Shown one piece after another: positions 53,238-63,260 of a stretch of DNA of 64,000 nt (position 1 is its first letter; each line of letters starts with the position of its first letter). Position numbers and translations under genes: made by a program. Origin of the DNA: Granulicella sp. L60 (GTDB taxonomy: Bacteria; Acidobacteriota; Terriglobia; Terriglobales; Acidobacteriaceae); assembly GCF_009765825.1 (NCBI RefSeq), contig NZ_LMUR01000015.1, positions 119,216 through 183,215 on the forward strand, in the 5' to 3' direction. The notes beneath the pieces are model-generated. The model saw only the letters and a list, made by a program, of their open reading frames with translations. It was not told the DNA's origin and did no database searches.

Positions 53238-55946
53238 TCATTTGCCGGCGTATATAGATGGACCGCTGAAGACTGGCTTCGTTGCTTCATTCAGAATGAT
53301 CTCTGAGTCCGCATCCGAGAAGAGTTGTAGCAATCGAGCGACCAGTCCGGTCCATCCTGTCTGGTGCGAGGCTCCTATTCCCGCACCGTTATCTCCGTGG
53401 AAGTATTCGTAGAAGAGCAGATGGTCGCGCCAATGAGGATCATCTTGAAACTTCGCAGTGTTGCCATATATCGGGCGTCGCTCAGATTCGCCGCGTAAGA
53501 AGATTGAACATATTCGTCGCGCGATCTCTTCAGTCACCTCGAAGAGGTTCATCATATTGTTGGAACCGGTTGGACAAGCGACCTTGAATTGATCTCCGTA
53601 GTAGAGATAGTGAGATCCAAGGGCTCTCAGCAAAAGAAAGTTCACCGGCATCCATATCGGCCCACGCCAGTTGGAGTTTCCGCCGAACATGCCGCTATCT
53701 GATTCCGCTGGACTATAGGCCACTTGCAACTGCTGGCCTTCCATATTGAAGGTATAGGGACGTTCTAGATAGATCCGCGACAAGGAGCGAATGCCGTAGG
53801 TGCTCAGAAACTCACTTTCATCGAGGAGATATGACAGTACCCGACGCAATTTTGTTTCGTTCAGGATGGAAAGCTGGAAGCGGTCTTTGTAGCCCGGCGC
53901 ATCAAGAGGGGCAATCTTCGCTGTAAGTTCAGGGTGCCGGTGGATAAAGGCCTTCATCTCTGTTATGAACCGTGAGTTCGCTCGCTCTGTATCAGGATAA
54001 AACACTGTAGCGGCGCAGAGGGGGAGGATGCCCACCATCGTACGCACTTTCAACCGCTGCGCGGTCCCATCTGCCTGCCGAAGAAGATCGTAGAAGAAGC
54101 CGTCTTGTTCGTCCCACATGCGATCGTCACATTCTCCGATACGGTCCATTGCTGCCGCAATCCAGACGAAGTGTTGGCAAAATTTGATGGCGAGGTCCTG
54201 ATAGTTATCGTCGGTCTTGCCGAGTTCCAATGATAGCTCCACCATGTTTTCGCAGAAGAACGCCATCCATGCTGTTCCGTCAGCTTGTTCGAGTGACCCG
54301 CCAGTGGGAAGTTTGGCGCTCCGATCGAAGACGCCGATGTTGTCCAGACCGAGGAATCCGCCTTCGAACACGTTGTTGCCCCCGGGGTCCTTCCTATTCA
54401 CCCACCATGAGAAGTTGAAGATCAGCTTGTCAAAGCAACGTTTGAGAAAGCCGCGATCTTCCACGCCGGTTCGCTGCTTCTCCAGTTTGTAGAGTTGAGA
54501 GACTGCCCACGCGTGAACAGGAGGATTTACATCTCCGAAGTTCCATTCATATGCTGGGACCTGGCCGCTGGGGTTCAGGTATAGAGAGTCCAGCATGAGC
54601 TCAAGCTGATGTTTCGCGAAGTCGATATCGACTATTGAGAGAGAGAGGCAATGGAAGGCCAGATCCCAAGCAGCATACCATGGGTACTCCCACTTGTCCG
54701 GCATTGAGATCACATCGTCATTCACCATATGGGGCCACGCTTTGTTTCGCGTTGCAGTGGTTTTGGAAGAGTCAGAGATGTGTTCGCTTAGCCAGAACCC
54801 CAGATCGTAAAAGTAATGCTGTTTACTCCACAACATCCCAGCCAAGGCTTGTCGCATGACGTTCGCTTCGTCCGCACTCATCTTGGTTGGCGTTAGAGCG
54901 GCATAGAATTCATCCGCCTCCAATTTCCTGGTTTCCATAGTGAGATAGATTGCAGATGCTGTCATTGGAGCGACACTATCTAATGTTCGCGGACATAGAC
55001 GAAGCAGAATAGTCGTGGTCTCACCCGCACCAATCGTCAACGAGTATTCTGCGGCGCTCTTCGTTCCTACCTCTAGCCGGTTTATTGCATCTTTCTCTCC
55101 TGAAACGAGGTAACGGTGAAATGCGTCTTTGACGAATGGGCTTGTATTGGTCCCTCCAAAGAGGCGAGCGTTATTCGTATCATTCTCTGTAAACAAGAGA
55201 GAACACTCGCCGTACGGTCGCAAGACAAACTCGCCGAGCTCGTCATGCTGAGCCAAGATGGCATGTCCGGAAAGTGACGTTACTTTGCTGAGCGAGGGCT
55301 TGGCCGGTGTCTCCCACCATTGCCAAGTATTACGAAACCAGAGTGTAGGGAGCACACGAAGAGGTGCCGGGTCGGGTCCTCGATTCGATATCGAGAGACG
55401 GATAAGTGTATCGTCTACTGTATTCTTCGCGTACTCTACGAAGACATCGAAGTATCGATCCTGATCAAAAATACCGGTATCCAGAAGTTCATACTCTTGT
55501 TCACTCTTCGATCGGAAACTATTGACTTTGAGAAGCTCTTCATACGGGTAAGCCGCATGAGGATATTTATACAGGTACTTCATGTAGGAATGCGTGGGGG
55601 TCGAGTCGAGATAGAAGTAATACTCCTTAACATCTTCTCCGTGATTTCCCTCACTGTTCGTCAATCCAAAGATACGTTCTTTGAGAATTGGATCGTGACC
55701 GTTCCATAAGGCTAGGCAGAAGCAAAGTCTTTGTTTGTCGTCGGAGTATCCAGCGATACCGTCCTCACCCCAGTGGTAGGCGCGCGATCTCGCCTGATCG
55801 TGTGTGAAGTAATTCCATGCGTCCCCATCTTTACTGTAGTCTTCACGGACGGTACCCCACTGGCGTTCACTCAGATAAGGTCCCCAGCGCTTCCACGCCT
55901 TGCCATTCTTACAGTCCTCTAGCCTACGCTGTTCTTCGGAACTCAT
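53238..55946 (-). CDS. GH63-like glucosidase (MGH1-type glycoside hydrolase)
   Basis: 902 residues, no signal peptide. N-terminal region KRWGPYLSERQWGTVREDYS and FTHDQARSRAYHWGEDG, a beta-sandwich middle, and an (alpha/alpha)6-barrel C-terminal half with KWEYPWYAAWDLAF, EWNFGDVNPPVHAWA and the SNWRGPIWMPVNFLL motif of the GH63/MGH1 group. Carboxylates in those segments are probable general acid and base. GGAGA precedes the ATG. Probably hydrolyses alpha-glucosides or mannosylglycerate-type compatible solutes in the cytoplasm; the exact substrate is uncertain. Confidence 0.88.
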   Translation of the reverse strand: MSSEEQRRLEDCKNGKAWKRWGPYLSERQWGTVREDYSKDGDAWNYFTHDQARSRAYHWGEDGIAGYSDDKQRLCFCLALWNGHDPILKERIFGLTNSEGNHGEDVKEYYFYLDSTPTHSYMKYLYKYPHAAYPYEELLKVNSFRSKSEQEYELLDTGIFDQDRYFDVFVEYAKNTVDDTLIRLSISNRGPDPAPLRVLPTLWFRNTWQWWETPAKPSLSKVTSLSGHAILAQHDELGEFVLRPYGECSLLFTENDTNNARLFGGTNTSPFVKDAFHRYLVSGEKDAINRLEVGTKSAAEYSLTIGAGETTTILLRLCPRTLDSVAPMTASAIYLTMETRKLEADEFYAALTPTKMSADEANVMRQALAGMLWSKQHYFYDLGFWLSEHISDSSKTTATRNKAWPHMVNDDVISMPDKWEYPWYAAWDLAFHCLSLSIVDIDFAKHQLELMLDSLYLNPSGQVPAYEWNFGDVNPPVHAWAVSQLYKLEKQRTGVEDRGFLKRCFDKLIFNFSWWVNRKDPGGNNVFEGGFLGLDNIGVFDRSAKLPTGGSLEQADGTAWMAFFCENMVELSLELGKTDDNYQDLAIKFCQHFVWIAAAMDRIGECDDRMWDEQDGFFYDLLRQADGTAQRLKVRTMVGILPLCAATVFYPDTERANSRFITEMKAFIHRHPELTAKIAPLDAPGYKDRFQLSILNETKLRRVLSYLLDESEFLSTYGIRSLSRIYLERPYTFNMEGQQLQVAYSPAESDSGMFGGNSNWRGPIWMPVNFLLLRALGSHYLYYGDQFKVACPTGSNNMMNLFEVTEEIARRICSIFLRGESERRPIYGNTAKFQDDPHWRDHLLFYEYFHGDNGAGIGASHQTGWTGLVARLLQLFSDADSEIILNEATKPVFSGPSIYAGK

Positions 55947-56279
55947 GAACTATCTCCGGGATGGTGATTGCAGCCTCGACGACGGAGGAGTTAACCAGCC
56001 AGTAATGCCTTATCGTGTTGCCACTTGACTGCAGATGTAAGGTTTCGGGTGGAGCGACCGGCCATCACTAGTGCTACCGGTTGTGCGAAGATATCGTGCA
56101 AGAAACTTTCTGCACACTGTCAGATTTAGCAGATGAGAAAATTGAAGATCGGCCGCATTCTAGATGTAGCTTTGTCAATCTCATTTGAATTTATCTCTCG
56201 GTAGGCTAGCAATGGGCATCAGGCGAAGAGTTTGTATGGACCAGCTTCAGCAATGCAGATAAGACAGTTTGGGGGTCGA
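55947..56279. other. Divergent intergenic region, nothing firm
   Basis: 333 bp between the divergent glucosidase and regulator genes, AT-richer toward the regulator. It should contain both promoters; no operator or convincing -35/-10 pair could be defined. Confidence 0.5.
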
Positions 56280-56918
56280 ATGGACCGGCCACGAATATTG
56301 ATTGCGGACGACCACACACTTGTTGCTGAGGCGTTCAGGACTTTGCTTGAGCCCGAGTATCAGGTCATTAAGTTGGTGGCAGATGGAAGAAGTTTACTCA
56401 CGGCTGCTGCGGAGCTGAAACCCGATGCCGTTCTACTTGACCTGGGGATGCCTTTGCTCAATGGACTTGATGCTGGCCAGGAGCTCAAGAAACTGCTCCC
56501 TAAAACGAAGCTCATCATTCTCACGATGAATGAAGATCCGGATGTCGCCTCCAAAGCGCTTCGGCATTGGGCGTCAGGTTACCTGTTGAAGAAGTCCGCG
56601 GGCATCGAGTTGAAGAAGGCAATCTCCGAGGTGCTACGCGGACATTCCTATGTCACTCCAAGCATCGCGCAGAAGCTAATGGACGAGTTCATTCGTGATC
56701 CCCGTCCTGACCGAGGCAAAGAGCTTACACAACGCCAGAGACAGGTTCTTCAACTGCTCGCAGAGGGCCGATCAATGAAAGAGGCAGCTGCGGTTCTGGA
56801 CATCGCCGTCCGCACTATTGCCTTTCATAAATATCGCATTATGGAGGATTTTGGACTGAAGACTAACGCGGACCTTGTGCGTTTTGCCCTGCGGGAGCAT
56901 ATTATTTCGGAAAACTGA
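56280..56918 (+). CDS. NarL/LuxR-type response regulator
   Basis: 212 residues. Receiver: IADDH acidic pair, phospho-acceptor in LLDLGMP (about residue 55), switch Thr in ILTMNED, Lys in YLLKKSA. C-terminal LuxR HTH: LTQRQRQVLQLLAEGRSMKEAAAVLDIAVRTIAFHKYRIM (described by its extent, about 148-187). ATG at 56280 follows GGGGGT; a TTG frame from 56232 is unlikely. First gene of the plus-strand block to the window end; a plausible partner for the kinase at 48-49.6 kb. Confidence 0.92.
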   Translation: MDRPRILIADDHTLVAEAFRTLLEPEYQVIKLVADGRSLLTAAAELKPDAVLLDLGMPLLNGLDAGQELKKLLPKTKLIILTMNEDPDVASKALRHWASGYLLKKSAGIELKKAISEVLRGHSYVTPSIAQKLMDEFIRDPRPDRGKELTQRQRQVLQLLAEGRSMKEAAAVLDIAVRTIAFHKYRIMEDFGLKTNADLVRFALREHIISEN

Positions 56919-57141
56919 TCCATCGTTACTAGGAATTGAAGCACTAAGGAGACTTCGACCCGAAGTTCATGTGCGGTCCGCCGCGTCTGGGTAGCTCTGC
57001 ATATCGCTCATCGTCGGTACCTGTCAATTTCTACAGTTCAGAAGGTATCAAGGCAGGGGTAGCTTCTCTGATAGAAGCTGAAAACGTGATGTTAGAGGTG
57101 TCCTATGTCTGGCTTCTCCAGTCGCATCGCGGGGAGTAGCG

Positions 57142-58326
57142 ATGACTGATCTTGCTTCCATGAACCACCGCAGGTTTATGCTGACCGAGGGCGGTCCTAC
57201 ATACCGACTCGAGACACGTGTGGGGTTGATTCGTGCGAATTCAACACGCATTCTGAGAAGGGCACTCCTTTCGATCCTGCTCACCTGGATTCCTCTGTCG
57301 ATTTTTTCAGCAGTACAAGGCTACGCAACAGGGCATATGGTTCCCGTACCTTTCCTTCACGACTTTGCGGTTCATGCAAGATTCCTCTTAGCTGTTCCTC
57401 TATTGTTGCTTGCTGAAACGCTCCTGGGACCGCGTCTGGCACATGCTGCGAGCCATTTCGTAGACTCCGGCCTGATTTTGGAAAAAGATTTTGCACGGTT
57501 TGATGTTGCGATCGAAAGTGGACTCCGATGGCGTGACTCAACCGCCGTCGAAGTCATCCTGATATGTATGGCATATGTCTTCACCACCATAAGTCTGGTA
57601 TCGACGGCAATTCATGTTTCTACATGGTACGCGGTAAGGGGTGACTCGGGTGTTTCGCTTACCTTGTCTGGATGGTGGTTTGTATTGTTCTGCGTTCCTC
57701 TGTTTCAGTTCCTGACCTTACGTTGGCTCTGGCGCTTGTTTCTATGGGCTCAATTTTTGTGGCGCATGAGTCATCTGGATCTACAACTTGTGCCAACGCA
57801 TCCTGATGAAGCCGGGGGATTGGCCTTCTTAGGTGAATCCCAGCGGTTCTTTGGGGTTGTTCTTCTCGCCTATTCGATCGCCGTGGCCGGCGTACTGGCG
57901 AACGGAGTTCTATACGACAGATATCCGCTACCGCACTTTGCACCCGCTATAGCCGCGTATGTTTTTGTCGCAGTCACGATCGTCCTTATCCCGCTGCTAG
58001 TGTTCTCGGGAACGTTATTGAAGACGAAAAGATTAGGTTTGTATCAGTATGGAACACTAGGTACGGAGTACACATCGTCTTTTCATAAAAAATGGATCAC
58101 CGATCCTTGTCCTACTGGAGAAGTGCTACTAGGCACGGGAGATATCCAGTCGCTTGCCGACTTGGGAAACAGCTTTGCCTTCGTAGAGAAGATGAACGCT
58201 GTGCCCATGGGGCCTCGGACGCCGATTCATCTGGCTCTTGCATGTCTTATCCCGATGGCGCCTTTACTACTGACGATGATGCCTCTTGCAGAGCTTTTGA
58301 AAGTGTTATTCAAAGTGATTCTTTGA
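57142..58326 (+). CDS. Polytopic membrane protein, unknown family
   Basis: 394 residues with about seven membrane helices (near residues 42-62, 82-98, 140-160, 175-195, 240-262, 270-295 and 365-390), several followed by basic loops. A conserved-looking cytoplasmic stretch with TDPCPTGEVLLGTGDIQSLADLG precedes the last helices. GGGGAG is 6 bp before the ATG. No family recognised. It is followed by DUF2252 after 29 bp, so the two are probably one transcript. Confidence 0.8.
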   Translation: MTDLASMNHRRFMLTEGGPTYRLETRVGLIRANSTRILRRALLSILLTWIPLSIFSAVQGYATGHMVPVPFLHDFAVHARFLLAVPLLLLAETLLGPRLAHAASHFVDSGLILEKDFARFDVAIESGLRWRDSTAVEVILICMAYVFTTISLVSTAIHVSTWYAVRGDSGVSLTLSGWWFVLFCVPLFQFLTLRWLWRLFLWAQFLWRMSHLDLQLVPTHPDEAGGLAFLGESQRFFGVVLLAYSIAVAGVLANGVLYDRYPLPHFAPAIAAYVFVAVTIVLIPLLVFSGTLLKTKRLGLYQYGTLGTEYTSSFHKKWITDPCPTGEVLLGTGDIQSLADLGNSFAFVEKMNAVPMGPRTPIHLALACLIPMAPLLLTMMPLAELLKVLFKVIL

Positions 58327-58355
58327 AGGCCTGATTTGTAGAGGGAGACAAGGGT

Positions 58356-59771
58356 ATGCCACAGTCTAAAACTAAGAAAAATTCAGCAGCAGCCAGTGAG
58401 CGTGTCAACCTTCGCACAGTACTACCAACTCTCGAGACATTGCGCGAGTGGGGAAGTACGATGCGAGAGCGCGTACCGCGTGAAGCGCATGGACAGTGGA
58501 AGCCCGACGAAAATCGCGAAGATATTCTTTCGATCATCAAAAAAAGCAACGTGGGTCGTCAACAACATCTGGTTCCACTCAGAATGCAGCGTATGGCAGC
58601 TTCGCCATTCGCTTTTCTCCGAGGAGCGGCTGTCGTCATGGCATATGACCTATCTAAGACCCCGACGATGGGATGTAATGTGGTGCTCGCAGGAGATGCG
58701 CATGTAAGCAACTTCGGGTTGTATGGATCAGCGCAGAGGGAGCTTGTCTTCGATATTAACGATTTTGATGAGACGGTAGTTGGTCCTTGGGAGTGGGATC
58801 TCAAACGGCTGACGGCGAGCGTGAATGTGGCTGGTCGAGAAAATGGCTTGAGCGGCAGGGAGCGGCGAACCGCGGTGATGCAGGCCGTTGAAGGATACCA
58901 GGACAATATGAACCGTCTGCAATCCATGGGCACACTGGATATCTGGTACCTCCATGCCTATCCAGGACAAGCGAATGTCCTGCGCAAAGTGCCCGCAAAG
59001 GCGCTGGCAATCACGAAAAAGGTCATGGACAAAGCACTTCAGTCGGACAACCACATGCTCTTGAAAAAGATCGCAGACAAAGACACGAATGGAAGGTGGC
59101 AGTTCCGTGAGGACCCTCCTATCTTGACTCGTGTGAGTTCGATCATGAAAAACAAGTTGATTACAGCGTTGGAAGATTACTCGCTCACCCTGTCCCGTGA
59201 ACGTCGCCACATGCTGTCTCGTTACCGTGTGGCGGATGTCGCTCACCGCGTCGTAGGGGTGGGGTCGGTTGGTACCAGAGCCTACCTCGCATTGTTGATG
59301 GGTAAAAATGACGATGATCCGCTCTTCCTTCAGATTAAGGAGGCCTCATCTCCAGCACATGCTCCCTATCTTCCGTCGAGACGGGCTGAGTTCAACCACG
59401 AAGGTCAGCGGGTCGTCATTGGCCAGCGTGCACTTCAGGCCTCCAGCGATGTCATGTTGGGATGGACAGATATGGATGGCCGCCCTTATTACGTCAGGCA
59501 GATGAAGAATCTGAAGGCTTCAGTCCCGATCGAATGGATGAGCGGAGATGCCTTTGACTTTTACTGTTGGGCCTGCGGAGCGCTGCTGGCACGGGCTCAC
59601 GCGCGAACCAGTGAGGCGGCACAGATTGCAGGCTATTGCGGCAGATCAACTGTCTTGCGAGAATCGTTTGCCGAATGGGCTGAAGCCTATGGCGATCAAA
59701 ATGAGATCGATCATGCCAGACTAGCGGCCGCCACCAAGCCAGGAGGTGGGAATAGTGTCGAGGCAGAGTAG
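58356..59771 (+). CDS. DUF2252 family protein (kinase-like fold)
   Basis: 471 residues. The DUF2252 pattern is clear: FAFLRGAAVVMAYDL, GDAHVSNFGLYG (G-D-x-H-x-x-N-F-G, the phosphotransferase-like catalytic loop), FDINDFDETVVGPWEWDLKRL (D-F-D-E, metal-binding) and LARAHARTSEA near the C-terminus. These resemble aminoglycoside-phosphotransferase/kinase folds, but no DUF2252 substrate is known to me. GAGGGAG precedes the ATG. In a tight run with the preceding membrane protein. Confidence 0.9.
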   Translation: MPQSKTKKNSAAASERVNLRTVLPTLETLREWGSTMRERVPREAHGQWKPDENREDILSIIKKSNVGRQQHLVPLRMQRMAASPFAFLRGAAVVMAYDLSKTPTMGCNVVLAGDAHVSNFGLYGSAQRELVFDINDFDETVVGPWEWDLKRLTASVNVAGRENGLSGRERRTAVMQAVEGYQDNMNRLQSMGTLDIWYLHAYPGQANVLRKVPAKALAITKKVMDKALQSDNHMLLKKIADKDTNGRWQFREDPPILTRVSSIMKNKLITALEDYSLTLSRERRHMLSRYRVADVAHRVVGVGSVGTRAYLALLMGKNDDDPLFLQIKEASSPAHAPYLPSRRAEFNHEGQRVVIGQRALQASSDVMLGWTDMDGRPYYVRQMKNLKASVPIEWMSGDAFDFYCWACGALLARAHARTSEAAQIAGYCGRSTVLRESFAEWAEAYGDQNEIDHARLAAATKPGGGNSVEAE

Positions 59772-59889
59772 AGCGAACTGCAAACAACTGTGAAATACGT
59801 CCAGGATCTACTGAGATTCACTCGGAGAAGAGTTGGACAATGGATGGGATCAACTTGTGCGGATCATTGATCCATCGGGGAGGCTCATG

Positions 59890-61587
59890 ATGAGACGTTA
59901 CCCGCATTGGAATTCGAATGACATCTATCGTTGCGTGCTCATCATCACACTTTTTTTTCAGTGGGGCGGCTCATCGGAATTGGGAGCACAGAACTTACCG
60001 ACCACGGTGAAGTTGGCTACCGGACAGAACTCCACGACACAGTCGAACTCTTCTGACTCCACCAAGGCGCTTGTTGAACCATTCCTGCCTGTTGATCTCC
60101 TTGGACGCACCTCTCCGCATGGATGTGTATTGGGGTTTTTGCGATCTGCTGAGGCTAAAGACTATGAGAAAGCTGAGCAGTATCTCGATGGGAAACGATC
60201 TCCGCAGGAAGGTGAGGAGTTAGCAGGCCAGTTGAAATATCTTTTAGACCAAGGACTATCGACGAGCATCGATGATCTTTCCCGGTCGCCCAAGGGAGAT
60301 ATAGAAGATCAACTGCGACTCTCGCGGGAGAATATCGGAACCGTAAAGTTGCCGAACGGCGAGCTAAAAGTGATGCTCGATCTTGTGAGACATCCTGACG
60401 AACCACCGGTGTGGCTCTTCTCTCAGGAGACGCTCAATCTCGTTCCGGGCGCTTACGCAAATGTTCATCACATCGATTTAGAGCATTTCTTTCCAGCCTG
60501 GACGGCGAAGATTCGGATACTGTCGGTACCATTGTGGCGTTGGGGCATCATCTTATTCTCACTCTTGTCTATCTTTGGAGTCGCATCGCTTCTCACTAGA
60601 GTGACACTTTGGCTGCTGCACAGAGTCTTCAAAGAGAGGCTGGCGGTTGGCGTAGAGGCATCCGTCCTAGGTTTGAAGACACCCTTCTTTTGTTTGATCG
60701 TAGCGATTATGGACCGTTTGGCTGGCGGGTATGCCATCACGGCTCTCGGACGGCATTACTGGCGATCGGCAGGATTCGTTCTCGCCTGGATAAGTGCTGC
60801 TTGGCTACTAGTGCGGCTCACAGACATCATGATTGGGTTCGTGCGTCACAGGCTTTTACTGCGAATGCAAGCGGAACGAGTAACGTTCGTCACGCTGTTG
60901 GGACGGCTCTTCAAAGTCCTAGTCGGACTTGTTCTCGTTATTGCGCTGCTAACCCATGCCGGTGTGAATGTCTCCGCTCTAGTTGCTGGCTTAGGCATTG
61001 GTGGAATCGCACTCGCTCTCGCAGCTCAGAAGACTCTGGCCGATTTATTCGGTGGACTTTCGATCGTAATGCGTGGAGCTGTGCGGGTAGGTGACTTTTG
61101 CCAAATCGACGGAATCAATGGGACGGTTGAAGATATAGGAATTAGTGCGCTGAATCTGCGGACATTAGATCGCTCCGTCGTGTCCATTCCAAACGCGAAA
61201 GTAGCAGAAGCTGCGCTGGAGAACTTTTCACTGCGCGAACAGTTGTGGTTGCATCAGATATTCACACTAAGATTCGATACTCCTCATGACGTCGTGAAGG
61301 TAGTGTTGGATCAGATCGACCAGATTCTAGGATCTCATCCGGAGATAGATAAAGACTCGGCAAGAGTGAGGCTCATTAGCCTGACTGCGAATGGGCCACA
61401 GATCGAGGTCTTCGCTTACTTTCAAAGGCCAGGCGCAGAGTGGGCGGTATTTCTAGAGCAACAGGAGAAGCTAATCCTCAAGATGATGAGGGCGATGGAA
61501 TCGGCTGGGACCAGCCTCGCTGCCCCAATCGGTGTCTTATGGATCGACGGAGATAAACAGCCAAGCTCTTCCTTGGAAAAAGCATGA
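59890..61587 (+). CDS. MscS-family mechanosensitive ion channel
   Basis: 565 residues. A signal peptide (hydrophobic about 14-26, ending LGAQ), a periplasmic region to about residue 215, four or five membrane helices, then the MscS core: pore helix LVAGLGIGGIALALAAQKTLADLFGGL and the beta domain VRVGDFCQIDGINGTVEDIGISALNLRTLDRSVVSIPNAKV (described by extent), plus a C-terminal vestibule. ATG at 59890 has GGGGAGG 6 bp upstream and begins the signal peptide; a TTG at 59833 gives an unlikely N-terminal extension. Opens on membrane tension to release solutes in osmotic downshock. Confidence 0.9.
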   Translation: MRRYPHWNSNDIYRCVLIITLFFQWGGSSELGAQNLPTTVKLATGQNSTTQSNSSDSTKALVEPFLPVDLLGRTSPHGCVLGFLRSAEAKDYEKAEQYLDGKRSPQEGEELAGQLKYLLDQGLSTSIDDLSRSPKGDIEDQLRLSRENIGTVKLPNGELKVMLDLVRHPDEPPVWLFSQETLNLVPGAYANVHHIDLEHFFPAWTAKIRILSVPLWRWGIILFSLLSIFGVASLLTRVTLWLLHRVFKERLAVGVEASVLGLKTPFFCLIVAIMDRLAGGYAITALGRHYWRSAGFVLAWISAAWLLVRLTDIMIGFVRHRLLLRMQAERVTFVTLLGRLFKVLVGLVLVIALLTHAGVNVSALVAGLGIGGIALALAAQKTLADLFGGLSIVMRGAVRVGDFCQIDGINGTVEDIGISALNLRTLDRSVVSIPNAKVAEAALENFSLREQLWLHQIFTLRFDTPHDVVKVVLDQIDQILGSHPEIDKDSARVRLISLTANGPQIEVFAYFQRPGAEWAVFLEQQEKLILKMMRAMESAGTSLAAPIGVLWIDGDKQPSSSLEKA

Positions 61588-61841
61588 GATTTACAGAGGT
61601 GGAGAAGGGGAGAAGATAGTGGATGCGGCATGTACGCACGTCGGACGAAGTTCAACTCATCTGATCTTATTGCTATTTACATTTTCTCTTATCGAATTTA
61701 ATGCCGGCGAGCGTTGGCTTCAGTCCAGGCGGCGGATGTAACGCTGCCTAGCGGATCCGCGCTCATGGCTTATACCCCATAAGAATTTATGAATTCCCAT
61801 GGCTATAGCTTCGGCCTAGTGTGAATAGCAGAGGGAAGGAA

Positions 61842-63260
61842 ATGAATACAGGGGATACAGAGAGCAAGATAGGAAAAACAATAGCAATTATTGGCGGAGG
61901 CGTCAGTGGAAGCCTGACAGCATATCATCTGATTGAGCAGCATGCCCAGGCTCGCATCGTGGTGATTGATCCTCGCCCCGAGTTGGGACTCGGTCTTGCA
62001 TATTCGACCCCGAGCTTTCGTCATTTGCTTAACGTTCCTGCCGGCAAGATTAGTGCGCTGCCAACGCAGCCGGAGCACTTCCTTAGTTGGCTTCGAGCTA
62101 ATTACGATGCCGAAGCTACTACGGATACGTTTGCATCTCGCGCCGTCTTCGGTCGATACATCAGAGCACTTCTGGAGGAATCTTCGGAGATTGAGCAGAT
62201 TCGGGCCACAGTCGTGGACTACCGTCCTGTTCCTGCCGGAGGTGTTCTGCTTCTGAGCGACGGGAGCGAGCTGCGCGCAGAACTTGTAGTCCTGGCAACT
62301 GGGAACTTTGTCCCTTCGACTCTTCATGGGGTCAGCAAGGAAGCGACTCTATCGGGCACTTACCGACACAACGCCTGGTTGCCCGACACCTTCGATGGAC
62401 TGGAGAGCGATGCGCCGGTCACATTGATTGGTACCGGTCTGACCGGAGTGGACGTACTACTCAGGTTGCGTGAGCTAGGCCACCGTGGAATCATTACGGC
62501 TGTTTCAAGGCATGGTGTCTTCCCGAACCGCCACGCGCCGTATACATTGGTACGTCATTCGGCTATACCCATCGGGACGCCGGCTACATGCCTCGCGTAT
62601 TTACGTGTTCTGCGTGCCGCCATTCGTGACGGAGCGGAGTGGCGTGCTGCCATCGATAGCCTGCGTTCTACGACTAATGAACTCTGGATCGCACTTCCTC
62701 ACAGGGAGCAGGCACGCTTTCGCCGTCATCTCATGCGGCGTTGGGACATTGTGCGCCATCGCATGGCTCCGCCAATTGCCGATCTCATCGAGGCGGAACT
62801 CGCAGTCGGTTCACTCGTGGTTCGCAAGGGAAACCTTGTAAGTGTTGAAGCTTCGACGGGGGGAGCCACCGTGAAGATCCGCACTTCCAGGGGGTTGGAA
62901 GAGCTTGCAACTGGCCGGGTAATCAACTGCACCGGTCCCGGCATGGACTATCGTCGCGTCGATTCGCCGTTGCTCAGAAGCCTTTTCTCTCAACGTCTCG
63001 TGACGACTGGTCCCCTGGGCGGAGGCTTCGACTCCTCAGAGTGCGGGGCGATGATCGGTGTGAATGGTCTTGCCTCTCCTGTCTTGTTCAATCTCGGGCC
63101 AGGACGGCTCGGTACTCTACTCGAATCGATTGCTATTCCGGAGATACGACAGCAGGCAGTTCAATTAGCAATGATGTTAGTCCAACGCATTGGAAATCTC
63201 GAGCAGCCAAAATCTATTTCTAGGTCTCAGGCTTCGAATGGAATTCATACGCGATGGTGA
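61842..63260 (+). CDS. FAD/NAD(P)-binding protein (NAD_binding_9 type)
   Basis: 472 residues. N-terminal dinucleotide-binding IAIIGGGVSGSLTAYHLI (G-x-G-x-x-G), LGLAYSTPSFRHLLNVPAGKISALP, a second nucleotide loop VTLIGTGLTGVDVLLRL near residue 205, and NCTGPGMDYRRVDSPLLRSL at about 370. This is the pattern of proteins annotated as FAD/NAD(P)-binding or hydroxyacylglutathione-like oxidoreductases of the YdhS family. AAGGAA precedes the ATG. Reaction unknown. Overlaps the downstream ClC gene by 7 bp, suggesting coupled expression. Confidence 0.86.
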   Translation: MNTGDTESKIGKTIAIIGGGVSGSLTAYHLIEQHAQARIVVIDPRPELGLGLAYSTPSFRHLLNVPAGKISALPTQPEHFLSWLRANYDAEATTDTFASRAVFGRYIRALLEESSEIEQIRATVVDYRPVPAGGVLLLSDGSELRAELVVLATGNFVPSTLHGVSKEATLSGTYRHNAWLPDTFDGLESDAPVTLIGTGLTGVDVLLRLRELGHRGIITAVSRHGVFPNRHAPYTLVRHSAIPIGTPATCLAYLRVLRAAIRDGAEWRAAIDSLRSTTNELWIALPHREQARFRRHLMRRWDIVRHRMAPPIADLIEAELAVGSLVVRKGNLVSVEASTGGATVKIRTSRGLEELATGRVINCTGPGMDYRRVDSPLLRSLFSQRLVTTGPLGGGFDSSECGAMIGVNGLASPVLFNLGPGRLGTLLESIAIPEIRQQAVQLAMMLVQRIGNLEQPKSISRSQASNGIHTRW

